From positions 18,848,001 to 18,912,000 of the forward strand of contig NC_135773.1 in NCBI RefSeq assembly GCF_028453695.1: a DNA stretch of 64,000 bases, in the 5' to 3' direction. The DNA comes from Augochlora pura. Its lineage: Eukaryota; Arthropoda; Insecta; Hymenoptera; Halictidae. The notes beneath the pieces were generated by a model. The model was not told where the DNA came from and did no database searches. It saw nothing but the letters and a program-made list of their open reading frames with translations. This document shows, piece by piece, positions 34,605-46,200 of this stretch (positions are counted from its first letter, which is position 1; the number at the start of each line of letters is the position of its first letter). The position numbers were made by a program, and so were the translations under genes.

Positions 34605-34621
34605 AGACCGCTGGTTTCCTC

Positions 34622-34909
34622 GACAGAACCTCTAGATACTTTAAGTGTATCAGTACTCTGAAACTTCTTTACTGCTCACTCGTTCCGCCACATCTGGAGT
34701 ACTGATCTGCTGCATGGTCTCCACATCACCTTTATCTTTACGATAGGTTATAGAAGCTATTGAACATCGTTCTATGCAGTTGGCGGCCTACCGTATGGAT
34801 CAATCCACGTCGATAACAAAATCATGGCTTTTCTCGGAAGCAGTCTGGATCAAATCTACTGTCTCTTACTAGCATTTGCAATACTAAACGGCACTGTTAT
34901 CTGCAGTGA
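34622..34909 (+). pseudogene. Non-LTR retrotransposon reverse transcriptase remnant
   Basis: One plus-strand frame reads TLKLLYCSLVPPHLEY, stop, SAAWSPHHLYLYDRL, stop, KLLNIVLCSWRP. The block LY.SLVRP.LEY.S.VWSP is the conserved segment just after the reverse transcriptase palm in Jockey/CR1-like elements. Three internal stops (for example at 34709-34711) break the frame, and the upstream catalytic YADD-type region is absent. It is a short dead fragment, possibly of the same retrotransposon group as the RNase H remnant at 14209-14652, though the two do not overlap and need not be one family. Confidence 0.75.
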
Positions 34910-36581
34910 AATTTAAGCTCCTTTCAGATTAAGTACGTCGATGTCGTATACTATAAACTACTAATATCTTTCTTGGTAAATAGAGTTGCGTGAATCGTAT
35001 TATACTGAATCGTTGCAAAAGTAATTTTGATTTTCCGAATAAAAAGCTTACAGCAAAACCGATATTACTTTATTATTTATATACATCCAGCGGTAGTAAA
35101 TATAATAATATATATTTAAAAATATTTAATATAACAGTATTCGAATTGTTCATACAAATTCTTTTAGAAATGTAATTTTCGTTTTCAGTTTTATTAAATT
35201 GAACATCATTGACGGCCATTGTTTCTTAATCGTTCTTTTCCTCAAACTCGACATCGACGGATTGGATGTAAGCAGAAGTCTGCGTATAATGACAGAAAGA
35301 AAATTGGTATAATTATTCTCGTTAGATTGTATAGAGTGCGATCGGTTGAAATATTGATATTCTATTTAGCCTAATCGAAACATTGAAATTTCTTCTTTGA
35401 TAATTATTAAGCGTCGTGGAGATAAAAATTTTGTACTATTTTATGCTGAGCTTCTATTACTTTCTCACTCAATTGTTCAGTCGGTAGAATCGTGTTTGCA
35501 ATTATTAGTGGGCCATGCATAAATATTTGATGCATTGTTGGTAACATTGGGTAGTATTAAAACACCTCAATATTATTAAATTATATATGTATTATTAATT
35601 ATATATAATATTAAATTCCCTTTCGTTAGTTTTATGGCCGCTTGATATTGCTTCTAACAAAATTTTGATCCCTCCTATAATTGAAAAACAAATTCTTCAG
35701 AAAAATACGTCTAAGGACCATAAGATAGAGTACTCCCATTAGCTGGTAATTTTTACATTATTATTAGATTACTTCTCCAATAACAGTAAATAGCAGACAA
35801 TTTTTATTTTATTATTAACGTAAAGAATCACTTTGCGATCAAAGAACACTGAATTCCATCGAACCCATAACATTCATCATGTTCAATCATTTGAGAGATA
35901 AAATAGTATCCCGTAACATAATTTAATTGCAAACTGGGCACATTAAATTCTGTAAAAATGATTTATTGTCAAAGAGCAGAGTGATTATAAACTAAGTGAT
36001 ATAAATTTAGGATAATAATAAGCCACATGTTTAATCGACTGCTAGTGAATAAATTACGCATCGGAGAGATATTTTTCAAAACCATCTTTCTCCCGTTTTA
36101 TGGGTAAAAACCGGCCGCCGTGCGTCGCGTAATTAAAGCGAATCGAAGCGAACGGTGCGGGGCCGCGGCCGCATTCATTTCGTTATAAACTCGCGATAAT
36201 CGTTCCATTATTGCTCGATTCGGCGGCGTCGATTTTATAGCCGCTTTACCCCGAAATAGGATTAGCGGCGATTTCGAAAGGAAAAATAAAATTGAATCGA
36301 CTGTAAAAAAAAGGAACAGCCGAAAAATTAACCGCGCGCGTGGGCGGCCTGGTTGCCGGTGAGAATCGATCGCGGCCACGGGATCGTTAGCGAACGGAAG
36401 AAAGAGAAAGGACGCGGCGGGCGGCTCTTCTCTCCTCTATTTTCGGGCGGAATGAGAGGAGAGAGCATCGTCGAATTCACCGATCGGAGAACAAACGAAC
36501 AGTTCGAACGGGCTTTACGGCTTTCACGCCAATCTCCCTAGCTGCTCCATGCCGTTGATAGTTCCCAGCGACAAGCCCGTT
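34910..36581. other. Non-coding stretch, AT-rich then CpG-rich
   Basis: 34910-36070 is AT-rich with an AT palindromic run at 35578-35612. 36090-36540 is CpG-rich. Frames present are short and unrecognisable. Confidence 0.5.
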
Positions 36582-36672
36582 GCCTCCTTCTCTCTTTCCC
36601 TCTTTCCCCCTTTTCCCCCCTTCCCCCCCCCCCCCCCTCTACGCCGTCTGTCGTTGTTCTTTTTTTTTCATC
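36582..36672. repeat. Polypyrimidine tract with C15 run
   Basis: Nearly pure C/T from 36582 to 36640, including CCCCCTTTTCCCCCC and a run of about 15 C, then a T-rich tail at 36658-36669. Long mirror-like pyrimidine tracts can adopt unusual DNA structures; here the function is unknown. Confidence 0.85.
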
Positions 36673-36879
36673 GGTATTCGCGGACGAATGCTGGATGTTC
36701 GTGTGGCTCCGACCGAGTTTCTCGAGCGGAGATTTAGACGTTCGCCAAAAGAAAACCGATGCATCGATCTCTGTTTTCCGCGATATATCTTTTCTATCGT
36801 TCGATCATCGAAACCAGTTCTTTTACAGTGCGAAACGAAAGCATCGAAGAAAACGCACGTTTCTAAATTAGTAAGATTA
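36673..36879. other. Short spacer
   Basis: Nothing recognised. Confidence 0.4.
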
Positions 36880-37193
36880 TTAACACATTAAAGGCGGGAG
36901 TCGTAGTGCTACGATTTATCTCGACTGCTGCTTAAAGGCGGGAGTCGTAGTGCTACGATTTATCTCGACTGTAGCTTAAAGGCGGGAGTCGTAGTAATAC
37001 GATATTAGCTCGATTGCGGCTTAAAGGCGGGAATCGTAGTGATACGATTTATTAGTTTTTAGTTCCTTTTTAATATTTCTTGTAGTTTTAAGAGTTTAAA
37101 TAAACTTTTGTAAGACTAAATTTATGATTACACAAAATAGCGCCCGCTCTAGGACGAAAAACGAGGCAAGATCACCCGCCTTTAATGTGTTAA
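36880..37193. mobile_element. TTAA-bounded miniature element, A family (copy 2, expanded end)
   Basis: TTAA on both sides, ends TTAACACATTAAAGGCGGG. The left end contains four tandem units of 44-45 bp beginning at about 36890, 36934, 36978 and 37023. Each has AAAGGCGGGAGTCGTAGT and a hairpin such as TCGTAGTGCTACGA (36901-36914). The right 150 bp is almost identical to the copy at 43106-43289 (shared GCGCCCGCTCTAGGACGAAA), which shows recent mobility. It is 314 bp and non-coding. Confidence 0.88.
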
Positions 37194-37990
37194 CAGAATA
37201 CGGTCCTGGCTGTTTGTGCCGAAACCTTTGAGTGTAGCGTAATTTTAAGATGATAGCACCTTTTCTCAGAACTGAATGTAACTTATCAAATATATCAGAC
37301 AGTTAAATGATGTTTCATTCGAAATCAATTTTAGTTGGTATCAATTACACAAATAAGTTTTGCGTTTGGACGTTTTACATTAAATGAACGAACAATTGAG
37401 AAAATAATTGTTTTACTTAGCCGACGAGCAGCTCAGAAAGTTACTATTTTTAGACATCTGGTCGGTAATGAATTAAAATTGACGTTTCTCGATAACGTAA
37501 TGGACTTTGAAATATTTATTTAATATGAATAAACGGCTATGCTAATAAAGTGAGAACATGTACCTATTATAGAATACCGTTTCGATGACCTGTCACCTAG
37601 TTCCATACTTAATTTTCCTATTTTCGAATCAGAGACAGTTCAAATGAGACACGGATGCTAACTATTTTAGAAATCACGATAATGAGAGAATTGAATTACA
37701 CAATGTCGGACAGTATGTTCTCGCTTAGAAACGAGTAAACATTTTTCTTCACAGGTAATTGTTGAAGAACAGTATATGTGCGGGGGAATATGTAAAGAAC
37801 AATGTTCGAAAATATGGCTAGAATTTATCAGCTTTCAGATTCTCTGTCTATTTGTTTATGACACTGTTTCAAGTAGGGGACACAATCCAGGGATGTTTTA
37901 TAATAGGTAATATTATCTTGTACTATGCTTCCACGAGTAGAATATAGACATCCGAATTTTTCGCAACTAGCAGTGATCCTCTCATCTTGT
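37194..37990. other. AT-rich non-coding stretch
   Basis: No repeat or gene recognised; the 62-codon frame at 37335-37523 has no known domain. Confidence 0.45.
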
Positions 37991-38006
37991 TTTCTCTCTC
38001 TCTCTC

Positions 38007-38037
<31 letters not shown>

Positions 38038-38039
38038 CG
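37991..38039. repeat. (TC)n microsatellite with one interruption
   Basis: About 24 TC units broken once by CC, ending CTCGACAG at 38043, a good splice-acceptor context on the plus strand. Confidence 0.93.
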
Positions 38040-38043
38040 ACAG

Positions 38044-39400
38044 CCGTTAAGTCGAAGCAGCAAGGAACCGAAAGCTGGCGCAGCTCGCATGCTAACTTTG
38101 TTAAACTTTTACGCCGGTAGTTTGATAACCGTGCTCGATGGAACTGTCCGCCGTGTTTTTCTCGAGCCATCCCCGAGCCGCGGTAAGCGAGTACCATATT
38201 GGCCGGAACAAGTACGAACATATCGGGAGAGCCTCGTTCGAAAAGCAGTCCCCGAAAGAAGTTTCGAAGCTCAGTTTAAAGAACTGACGCGGCGAGCTGC
38301 TCCGCTTCCGCAGCGCGGCTCTGTCAGCGAACCTTTCACGGACTTACCTTTCGTCCCCGATCACGATCAAAGTGCACGCCGATTCCACGTTCGCCCTGTC
38401 ACTCGCGCGACTCCCGGTACCCCCTTCACCCGATCCGGGTCCTCCTATCGCCGCGAGCGTAATTTGTCGGCCGTGGAAACCGGAAAAATGCGGTAAATAT
38501 TTGCGACGCGACGCGGAGTTCGGGATACGGGAAACAATGAAACGAAACCTGCAGCAGCGCTATGAAGCAATTGCCGGAACGTGCTGCTAGTTTCGGACGC
38601 GCGCGCGACAATGGAATGGCCCGAAAGGATGAGAAAAGTGGGCTTTAACGATCGGGCGCAAGAAAGGGTCGACGGAGGATCGTGTTCGCGCGGTTTCGGC
38701 AAATATTTATTGTTCGATAAATTACGGGGGCTAAATCGCCGGGGAGACGCGGCCAAACATTTCCGGGCGGAGCTTTTCGATCCAGCTGTTTACAGGAGAT
38801 CCGTCGATCCGTGATTCGACTGGCAACGCGTTCCCGACGGCGAACTTTCGCCGATCCGAACCCACTTAGGGTCAAGATTCGGTCGGCGACGGGACTCGAG
38901 GCGGACCCCCTCCTCACATCCCCTTCCTCTTCTCCCTCTTCTTCCGTTCGGTATTTGTTGCGGTATTTACCTAACGTAATATCCTGTATCGAGACACACG
39001 GATCGAAAGAGAGACAAATAAACTACGGCGGATGCGGATTCCGTCGGAACGGCCGGAAGGCAAAATTCCCCCGTCTCCTCCGAGGCCGGCGTCGAAGGAG
39101 GGGAACACGGGCTCGCGTGCACAGAGAAGAGCGCGTAGCCGAAGAGGTGGTCGAACCGAGGAGCTGGAACGGGAAGGGGAGTGGCTGGCTCCGGGACTAT
39201 TCAATTCCATAATCCGATTTGCCGTACGATTGCGGCAAGCAGAAAACTTTCGATTTATGGTACGCTTAGGACAAAATCCTCGGGATCCCCGAACCGCTCG
39301 GTATTTTCCTCGGGATGACTGCGAACGCAATTTCACCAAGAAGGACACCCTCGTCGGATCGAGCCTCCTTCTACACCCTCCTCTCGCCGCTCTTCGCTAG
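38044..39400. other. CpG-rich block, possible exon at its start
   Basis: 38044-38182 is preceded by a pyrimidine tract plus CAG and followed by GTAAGC at 38183; one frame (37987-38496 +) is open through it. The peptide is not recognisable. The rest of the block has many overlapping frames on both strands (38811-39212 +, 38971-39348 -), typical of CpG-rich non-coding DNA. Confidence 0.3.
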
Positions 39401-39424
39401 TCTCTCTCTCTCTCTCTCTCTCTC
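39401..39424. repeat. (TC)n microsatellite
   Basis: Twelve TC units on the plus strand. Confidence 0.93.
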
Positions 39425-39858
39425 CTTTACAATTACGAAAAAATTGGGTTACCAATTACCCCATTCTGCCGCGGGCTATTCTTTTCCTTTCATTTCTCTG
39501 CAATCTTCGGTAATTACTGTTCTTTAATCCGTAACTAAATGGGCTTCCCGTTCCCCGAGAAAGTAGCATGCCTTCTTCGCCTTGATACTTGAAATACGGA
39601 ACTTGAAGGCTGGCCACCGAAGAAGTAAACAGGGATAACTGTGGCTAGATGAAAAAACGTCGCGAGTGACCATTTTAATAGATGTAAATTAATGCATTAA
39701 TTGCAGCACTTAGGATCCACGTGTTTATCAGTGAGAACGAACGTTATGGATCAAATTATGCAATTTGAAATATTAGTGTGAGATTTCTAGGAAAACTTTA
39801 ACTTCATTACTTTTTGGCCGTCTCTTAGACATCGACATCTTCTAAGAACGGACATCTA
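39425..39858. other. Non-coding stretch
   Basis: No gene or repeat seen. Confidence 0.45.
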
Positions 39859-40353
39859 TTAACACATTCCGTGTCACGTGTACCACTGATGGTACACGCT
39901 TAAATACCTAATCGATGCGTTAAAAAAATATTTTACGACAAGTTAGAATCCAAGAAATAATTTCCATCAAAAGAATAAATCCATAATAAGTCTGCTTCAT
40001 AGTTTTTAATTATTGAGTTTAATTATTGAATTTAATTTATTTTAATGGTGTTAAATTCATTCATCAATATGTTAACATATATATTGATGTATATATATAT
40101 ATTCAAAATTTAACAGCATTAAAATAAATTAAATTCAATAATTAAACTCAATAATTAAAAACTATGAAGCAGACTTATTATGGATTTATTCTTTTGATGG
40201 AAATTATTTCTTGGATTCTAAATTATCGTAAAATATATATATATATATCCTATTGATAATAATTGATAAATAAACATAATATATTGATTTTTAAAGCTTC
40301 AATTCACCAGAATGACGAGTCGACTAAATACAGCTCGACACGGAACGTGTTAA
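39859..40353. mobile_element. TTAA-bounded element, G family, with internal 130-bp inverted repeat
   Basis: TTAA on both sides, ends TTAACACATTCCGTGTC (left) and, in reverse complement, TTAACACGTTCCGTGTC (right). The left end only carries the hairpin GTGTACCACTGATGGTACAC (39878-39897), 15 bases inside the TTAA. Inside, 39928-40057 and 40107-40236 are inverted copies of each other, 130 bp each with about three mismatches, around a 49-base spacer that itself can fold (CATCAATATG...CATATATATTGATG). It is 495 bp and non-coding. Confidence 0.85.
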
Positions 40354-41349
40354 AATTGCCCGAACGGAATGATCAGATATGTAAACATTTTCCGTGGCTC
40401 CTAATTCATCCGATGCAATTTCCACTACAATTATCGCATCAAATCATTGCATATACCTTATTCTATAATCTAAAGAGTTCTCAGATCTCAGTGCTGTTAA
40501 CACAAGTATTCACTATTCTGCGAAAACAAAGAACAATGTGAGACAAATGACTGCACATTCATCGATATTAAGATACAGTCTATTTAAGTTGCACCAAAAC
40601 TCGAGGTTAATTAAATCGCCTTGAATGAGAGAACGACTATTAGAGTCGACAGTTCATGCTCTCGCAGCGCAACTGCAAGTTCGAGGAATCTGCAGTCGGA
40701 GACTTCTCGAATACCGACGAGCGCGGCGGATCTACGAAATGAGAAGGATGCTGGAATGCTAGGAGCGACTCGGTCGAAAACAATTTTTCCTTGTGGATAG
40801 AAATGGACGGCGCGCACTGTATTGAATAGCCTTGTCCGTTGTCGAGCGAGCTCTCGCTCGATCGGGAAATGGTTCAGGAAGATTGTCACCGGCGCGCGTT
40901 ACCGTAAATAAGATAAATATCGATGGTCCGGGCTGTGCGTTGCCTCTGGTAATCGGTCGACGCGGAACAGTTGACAAAACGTTCTGTCAAGAGCACGCAG
41001 CCAATTCCGCGAGCCAAGATATTAACGCTAGCACGATATTCTTTCGATATCGAGTCCATGTCATCCGCAAAGAATTTCGATGGATGATGGCTACATACGG
41101 CGGAGAATCGGTCGCGCACGACTCGCCGGACGTACGTCTGCCGAAGTCGAACGGAAAGGAGAATGCAAATATTCCGCGAAAGTTTCCTACGAGGGGAGGA
41201 AGGGTGCAGCGCATAAATTATTGAAAATTTCAGCCGAATGGTCGGAAAGCGGAATTTCTTAAAGCGGTATTAGAAAAGAGGTGTTGGCTTTAATATTACT
41301 CTCTTTTATTAATGGCACTGCAAAGGTCTTGTGCTTTTGTGAACTCGTA
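40354..41349. other. Non-coding stretch with CpG-rich block
   Basis: CpG-rich at 40620-41270 with overlapping frames on both strands; no domain. Confidence 0.45.
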
Positions 41350-41590
41350 TACGGTCTGTCCCATAAGTATTCGTACCCTCGTTGCTTATAAGAAAAATTT
41401 TTGAAATTAAGGGACGCATGTAAGATTCTGCGATAAAGTTTTTATTATGAATGAACACATGTATATAGTTTATTTATACCAAATTATAACGAGATTGATT
41501 AACTAATAACAAAAATATATTGATTTTACTCGTAGCACGTAATAGCAGCCGACAAAAGTATTCGTACAATTTTTAGCAGAGTTGATTTTG
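41350..41590. mobile_element. Left end of a Tc1-like element, IR/DR type
   Basis: It begins TACGGTCTGTCCCATAAGTA then TTCGTACC. A second copy of the core (AAAAGTATTCGTAC) lies in the same orientation about 200 bases inward at 41553-41567. Two directly repeated binding-site-like motifs within a terminal repeat of about 200 bp are the IR/DR arrangement of many Tc1-like elements. No facing right end or transposase frame is visible in the window. Confidence 0.5.
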
Positions 41591-42133
41591 TTTTGTTACA
41601 CCGTCATTTCACGTCGAAAATAATTTCCACAGATTATTTGGAGAAATGTCGTTATACCGTAAAATTCAGTCGTATGATAGGAAATTCCTACATCAATTGA
41701 ACTATTAATGGCCATTGTTTTAATATTCACAGTCGTCCATCGATTTCTCCAGTCACTCGTTGCACTGTTTCGAACAAAACATACGGCGTATTATTTAAAA
41801 TAATTTCTCAACGCTAATATTAGACTTTGGAGTTTTATGAAATATAAAAGATGCCTGCATCAATTGCAAAGAATAGAAACCGAGTAGCAAGTTCGTTCTT
41901 CCTTTAGTCATTTCAATGGATCAAAAATAACATATTCACGTTTCAAATTGCTTTCAATCTTTAAACCATATTATATTCTAACTACTCTAATTATTATAAT
42001 TATTATAGTAATAGATTTAAAATATCAATTTAAGGAATACAATTTCAGTTATCTTACTATTTTTATTCAACCTTTTATCTATCCATTCTAGGATACCTGT
42101 ACACCTGGTACACATGGCACAGCAGTATGTTCT
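41591..42133. other. AT-rich non-coding stretch
   Basis: No recognisable coding sequence; it may be decayed interior of the Tc1-like element to its left. Confidence 0.35.
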
Positions 42134-42381
42134 TTAACCTTTTAGATACGACAGAATTTTGCGCAAATAAAGTTTTTCGTAACTAACTTACGATTTTCTC
42201 TTAATATATATTTTTTCCGGATATCTATATATAGTACTAATAACATATATTCTTTTCTTAATATATTGTATATACACACTTTCACTTTAATTGTTTGCTT
42301 TAATAAATAATAAAACAATTGAGTAAAGCACGAGCCATTCGCGAAAGCCACTATAGTGGCGCGTAGTATCTAAAAAGTTAA
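42134..42381. mobile_element. TTAA-bounded miniature element, B family (copy 3, complete)
   Basis: TTAA on both sides with terminal repeats TTAACCTTTTAGATAC / TTAACTTTTTAGATAC. The right end only carries the perfect palindrome CCACTATAGTGG (42348-42359), 18 bases from the TTAA. It is 248 bp. It is the best preserved of the four B copies and defines both ends of the family: the palindrome end and a plain end beginning TTAACCTTTTAGATACGACA. Confidence 0.85.
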
Positions 42382-42985
42382 TTTCATAAGCAATAGATAA
42401 CCTCGCGTGTAAACTCGATAAATGAATAAAAGTCTGGATAAACACCTTCATCGTCGAATCGTCGAACCGTGTAGCGTGAACGGCTGTTTCGAGGGGATAA
42501 ACCCTTCGATCCCGGGTTGATCTCGCGAGTCTGATTTTATAAATTGGGGCGCTCACCGCCTCGACAACGAGGATAGGTGTGCGGTTTGCGAAAAGCGGCG
42601 AAGCGTCGTGGTTTCTTGGGCTAATTCAAAATTCAGGGCGCGCGATCCTCGACGAGCAGGTACGTTCGGGAATAACGAGGCCCTAGCCGACACGATACGA
42701 GCCGGTCGATCGATTTGCGTCTCCCCCGGGAACGTTTCACCGCGATCAAGGGTGCGTTGCCCTCCTTTGACGCTTCTCGACCTTCGTCGCGCGAAAAGTG
42801 TTGTACTTGGGCGTTGGAAAGACTCTTGACTTCTCGATGGTCGTCGATCCGCTCTAATTTTCCACTCGTTCGACCCTGGCGCGGGACTGGCTCGACCGTT
42901 TCAGTCAATGTTATTTCGATTCGCTCGCTTTCGAAGGACTCGCGCCGATTTTTCTTGACCGGGTGGCAAAACCTAGTTAACAATA
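42382..42985. other. CpG-rich non-coding block
   Basis: Open frames on both strands mirror each other (42633-42983 -, 42715-43029 +); no domains. Confidence 0.45.
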
Positions 42986-43105
42986 TACACGGTGTCCCGA
43001 AAATTGTAGTACAACCGGTCTGGGGGTGATTCTACATCAAAAAAGAAGAAAATATTTTTATAACATTTTTTCATCCGGAGCTCCGTTTTGTAGCACAGTG
43101 TTGTA
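42986..43105. mobile_element. Single-ended element fragment interrupted by an A element
   Basis: It begins TACACGGTGTCCCGAAAATT followed by GTAGTACAACCGG and a GGGGGTGATTCTACATC block. The TA-start with GGTGTCCC resembles terminal repeats of TA-inserting DNA elements, and this wording is common among insect interspersed repeats. The fragment stops exactly where the A-family element (TTAA at 43106) begins. I cannot name its family. Confidence 0.45.
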
Positions 43106-43289
43106 TTAACACATTAAAGGCGGGAGTCGTAGTAATACGATTTATTAGTTTTTAGTTCCTTTTTAATATTTCTTGTAGTTTTAAGAGTTTAAATAAACTT
43201 TTGTAAGGCTAAATTTTGTATGATTACACAAAATAGCGCCCGCTCTAGGACGAAAAACGAGTCAAGATCCCCCGCCTTTAATGTGTTAA
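43106..43289. mobile_element. TTAA-bounded miniature element, A family (copy 3, shortest)
   Basis: TTAA on both sides and ends TTAACACATTAAAGGCGGG; 184 bp. It has a single terminal unit with hairpin TCGTAGTAATACGA (43127-43140), 17 bases inside the left TTAA. Beyond that it matches copy 2 closely over about 150 bp. It is probably closest to the basic form of the family before terminal-unit amplification. Confidence 0.88.
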
Positions 43290-46200
43290 TATTATTTAAG
43301 CAACCAATGAAAAACTGACTCCACCCACACCATTTGCATAGGAAGGCGTATTCGGAAGATGAGAAGCGTACCTTCAATCACTTCACACTTTGCACTCGGT
43401 GACTTCGCATTTCGTCCGACAACCGATATATTGTACACAGTTGTTGTAGTTGTGATAATTATTCGTTTTATATTATTAAAACCTTGTTAAACACGGCACC
43501 CTTGTTCCATCGCAGTTCACCCCTAACTACATCCTCAACATATTAATTTATCGCGAGGTAGGCGCGTTATTTAATCGTCGCACAAGGCCGACGCTGTAAA
43601 GCTCCGCGCAACATTTTCCATCGTGCACTTTTGGCCTGGTCTTAAAAATAAACTTCTCGATAGCAGCCTGTCTGGACCCAGTGTTAAAATTAAAACTGAA
43701 ATCTAATTTTGTGGCAGTCATGTATAATTATTAGCTATTAATATTGGAACTAATAAAAGAGTCTTAATGAAGGAGCTTTTAAGTCAGAAAGCAGACGATC
43801 AAAATTCGAAACACATTTGACCTAAGCTAAATTAATGTATCTCAGACATTATGACAAAAGTTTTGTCGTCAAGACTAACCTGGGGCCGCTGGTGAACTGT
43901 TAATAATGAAATATATTAATAAAATTAATACAAAAAGTAAAAGTTCGAACGGATCTATCCCTAACTATTATAAATGCGCAAAAATAATCACCGTACAAAG
44001 ATTAATTGTTACACCGTGTACATTACTACGTAGAACGTTCTATCGCCGATCGATCCAGTCTTTTGTGCATACCCATAGTCTGGCAGGAAAGTTGTTCGAC
44101 TCGTTTCGGTTGTCGGATGGTAGAACACCGCGGTTCGGAGAAGTTCGGCACTCGTGCAGAACAGAGTGATACTTTCGTTTCTGTTAAGATCGAACACGGT
44201 CGGGATGAAATTCAAAGAACGCGGGAAACAGGGACGGTTCCGTGTGCAACTCGTAAAGTTCACTGCTATAAAATTCTAGCTGTTTCCTAGTAGGTCGGCA
44301 TAAATAAATCATGCGGACATGGAAATCGGGCGGAGCCGATCGGGGAAGGGCGCGTTTTCGCCGGTAAGCGAATATATTCCTGGCGCGCGGGCCGACCGCG
44401 TGTACTTTTACCGATATAATCCGTGAATCGACTACGCATGAGCTTTTAAAGCGTCCACCGGGAAGCGGAGAAATCATATACAAAAAGATGCTCGTTAAAC
44501 TTTCCGCATCCTGAGAGAAGAACCGCCCGCTTGCGGGAATACTAAAATAAACTCTGCATACAAATATCTGTTTTCCCTTCGAGTATCGACGCGATACTGC
44601 AAACCACCCGGAGTTCTACCTGCTAACGTCTTCACTCGCCCCCGCCTGCTAGACGTTACGGATTCGACCATGCAGCAACATCGCGTTGCTACGTTCTCGA
44701 CCGAGTGTGTTCATTTCTAAAACGCGTGTAAACTATTTCAACGTGCGACCCCGCCACGGCATCGAAACGTAGCCGCCGATCAACAAAGACGAAGATGTTC
44801 GCTCTCGTATTAAGCAATAACTACGGCGGGAAAGCGCGGATTTATCGGCACATCCGGCCGAGATTACTACACCCGGGCTGGAGGATATTTTTTAGTATTA
44901 TGGATCAAGCTATCGTAAATCCTACACCATTTTTTTCGCCTTATCTCCTACCCTGGGCGTCGCCCGTTTCCCCGTCGTCCTTCCGGAGACCAATGTTTCC
45001 TCCGCGCGATTAAACACCAGATTTAAGTAGCACTCGGCGATTTTCTGGTCCGCGCGAAAACGACGTCGGATCTATCGGATCGTTCGATCGCTCGGACGGT
45101 TCAGGCGGCCGGAAACGCGGGTGTTTTGTTTAAATTTTCGTATCGGAACTTAAGATCTCGTATCGGCGCGATCGGTCGTTTACGGAAAGAAATGAAAATC
45201 TGGGTCGTCGACCTCTCGTCGGCGGATTTCGCCGTGAATGGAACTATTCCAGGAAATGATTTACGCCGTATTAAAGTGCGTATCGGCACCGTTAAGCAAG
45301 AATGTAAAAAGACTGCTCCATCGACCCGTCCATCGCCGCGTATCGTAAAAGGGATAAAGGCCAGACGAAACTGTGCTTTTCGTTGGTCCTCGCTCGCCGT
45401 TCCTTCGCTTCGTATCGGCTAATATCAATGGATATAGGTCACCGATAAGGGAATAAAACGTAACGAGAGGCAGGCCGTCGTCGTCGACATCGTCCCAAAG
45501 ACCGTCGCACAAACATCCCGACGAACCCGATGAATTTTTCGGAACGACGTACACGCTCCTAAAAAGAAGTGAGAAAAAAATAGAACTCCGTCGTTCTTAA
45601 CCGTTTGATCGTCGGACCACTTTTATTTCCTATCCCGGAATCGATACGACGAATTATTTTCGAATACGATCGAATTAGAGGCGCGAAGCGGGCGCAAAAC
45701 GCGAGCGTCCTGAATTAAAATTTAACGCGGACGTGGCATTTGAGCGACCCCAATAAAAAATTGAGCTTTTGTAAGTTGCCCGTGTGACGTATCACGTGTA
45801 CGCGTAACCTCGTTTCTCTGTTCCTTTCTAATACGTGGCAAAACTTTCCCAGCTGATGCAAAATCAAATCGAGATTTTTCTATAAATCAAACTCGACCGA
45901 TCGCGCCCAACCTTTTGTTTCACACGGATGAACGGCTTTTTGTCTCTCGCTTTTCATTTTTGGAAATCGGTCGGCATTCTGCCATTTGCGTAGAAGTAGA
46001 AAACACTACTATTATATTATCGAAAAAAATTTTGAATCTTTTTATATGGTTTTAACGTACTTAGAATTTTTCAAACGTATTTTTTGGACTCTTTCCTCGA
46101 AATATACGATGGCTGACATCAGCCAGAGGATTCGTTCCATATGCTCACGAGTCGTAGCATCATCCGAGCGGTACTTTTCCAGAATCTGGGCACATATAGA

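Noticed and set aside
37987..38496. Frame beginning with a Ser-Leu repeat as a secreted protein
   Set aside because: The SLSLSL start is only the translation of the (TC)n tract, not a signal peptide. A possible exon within it is listed separately with low interest.
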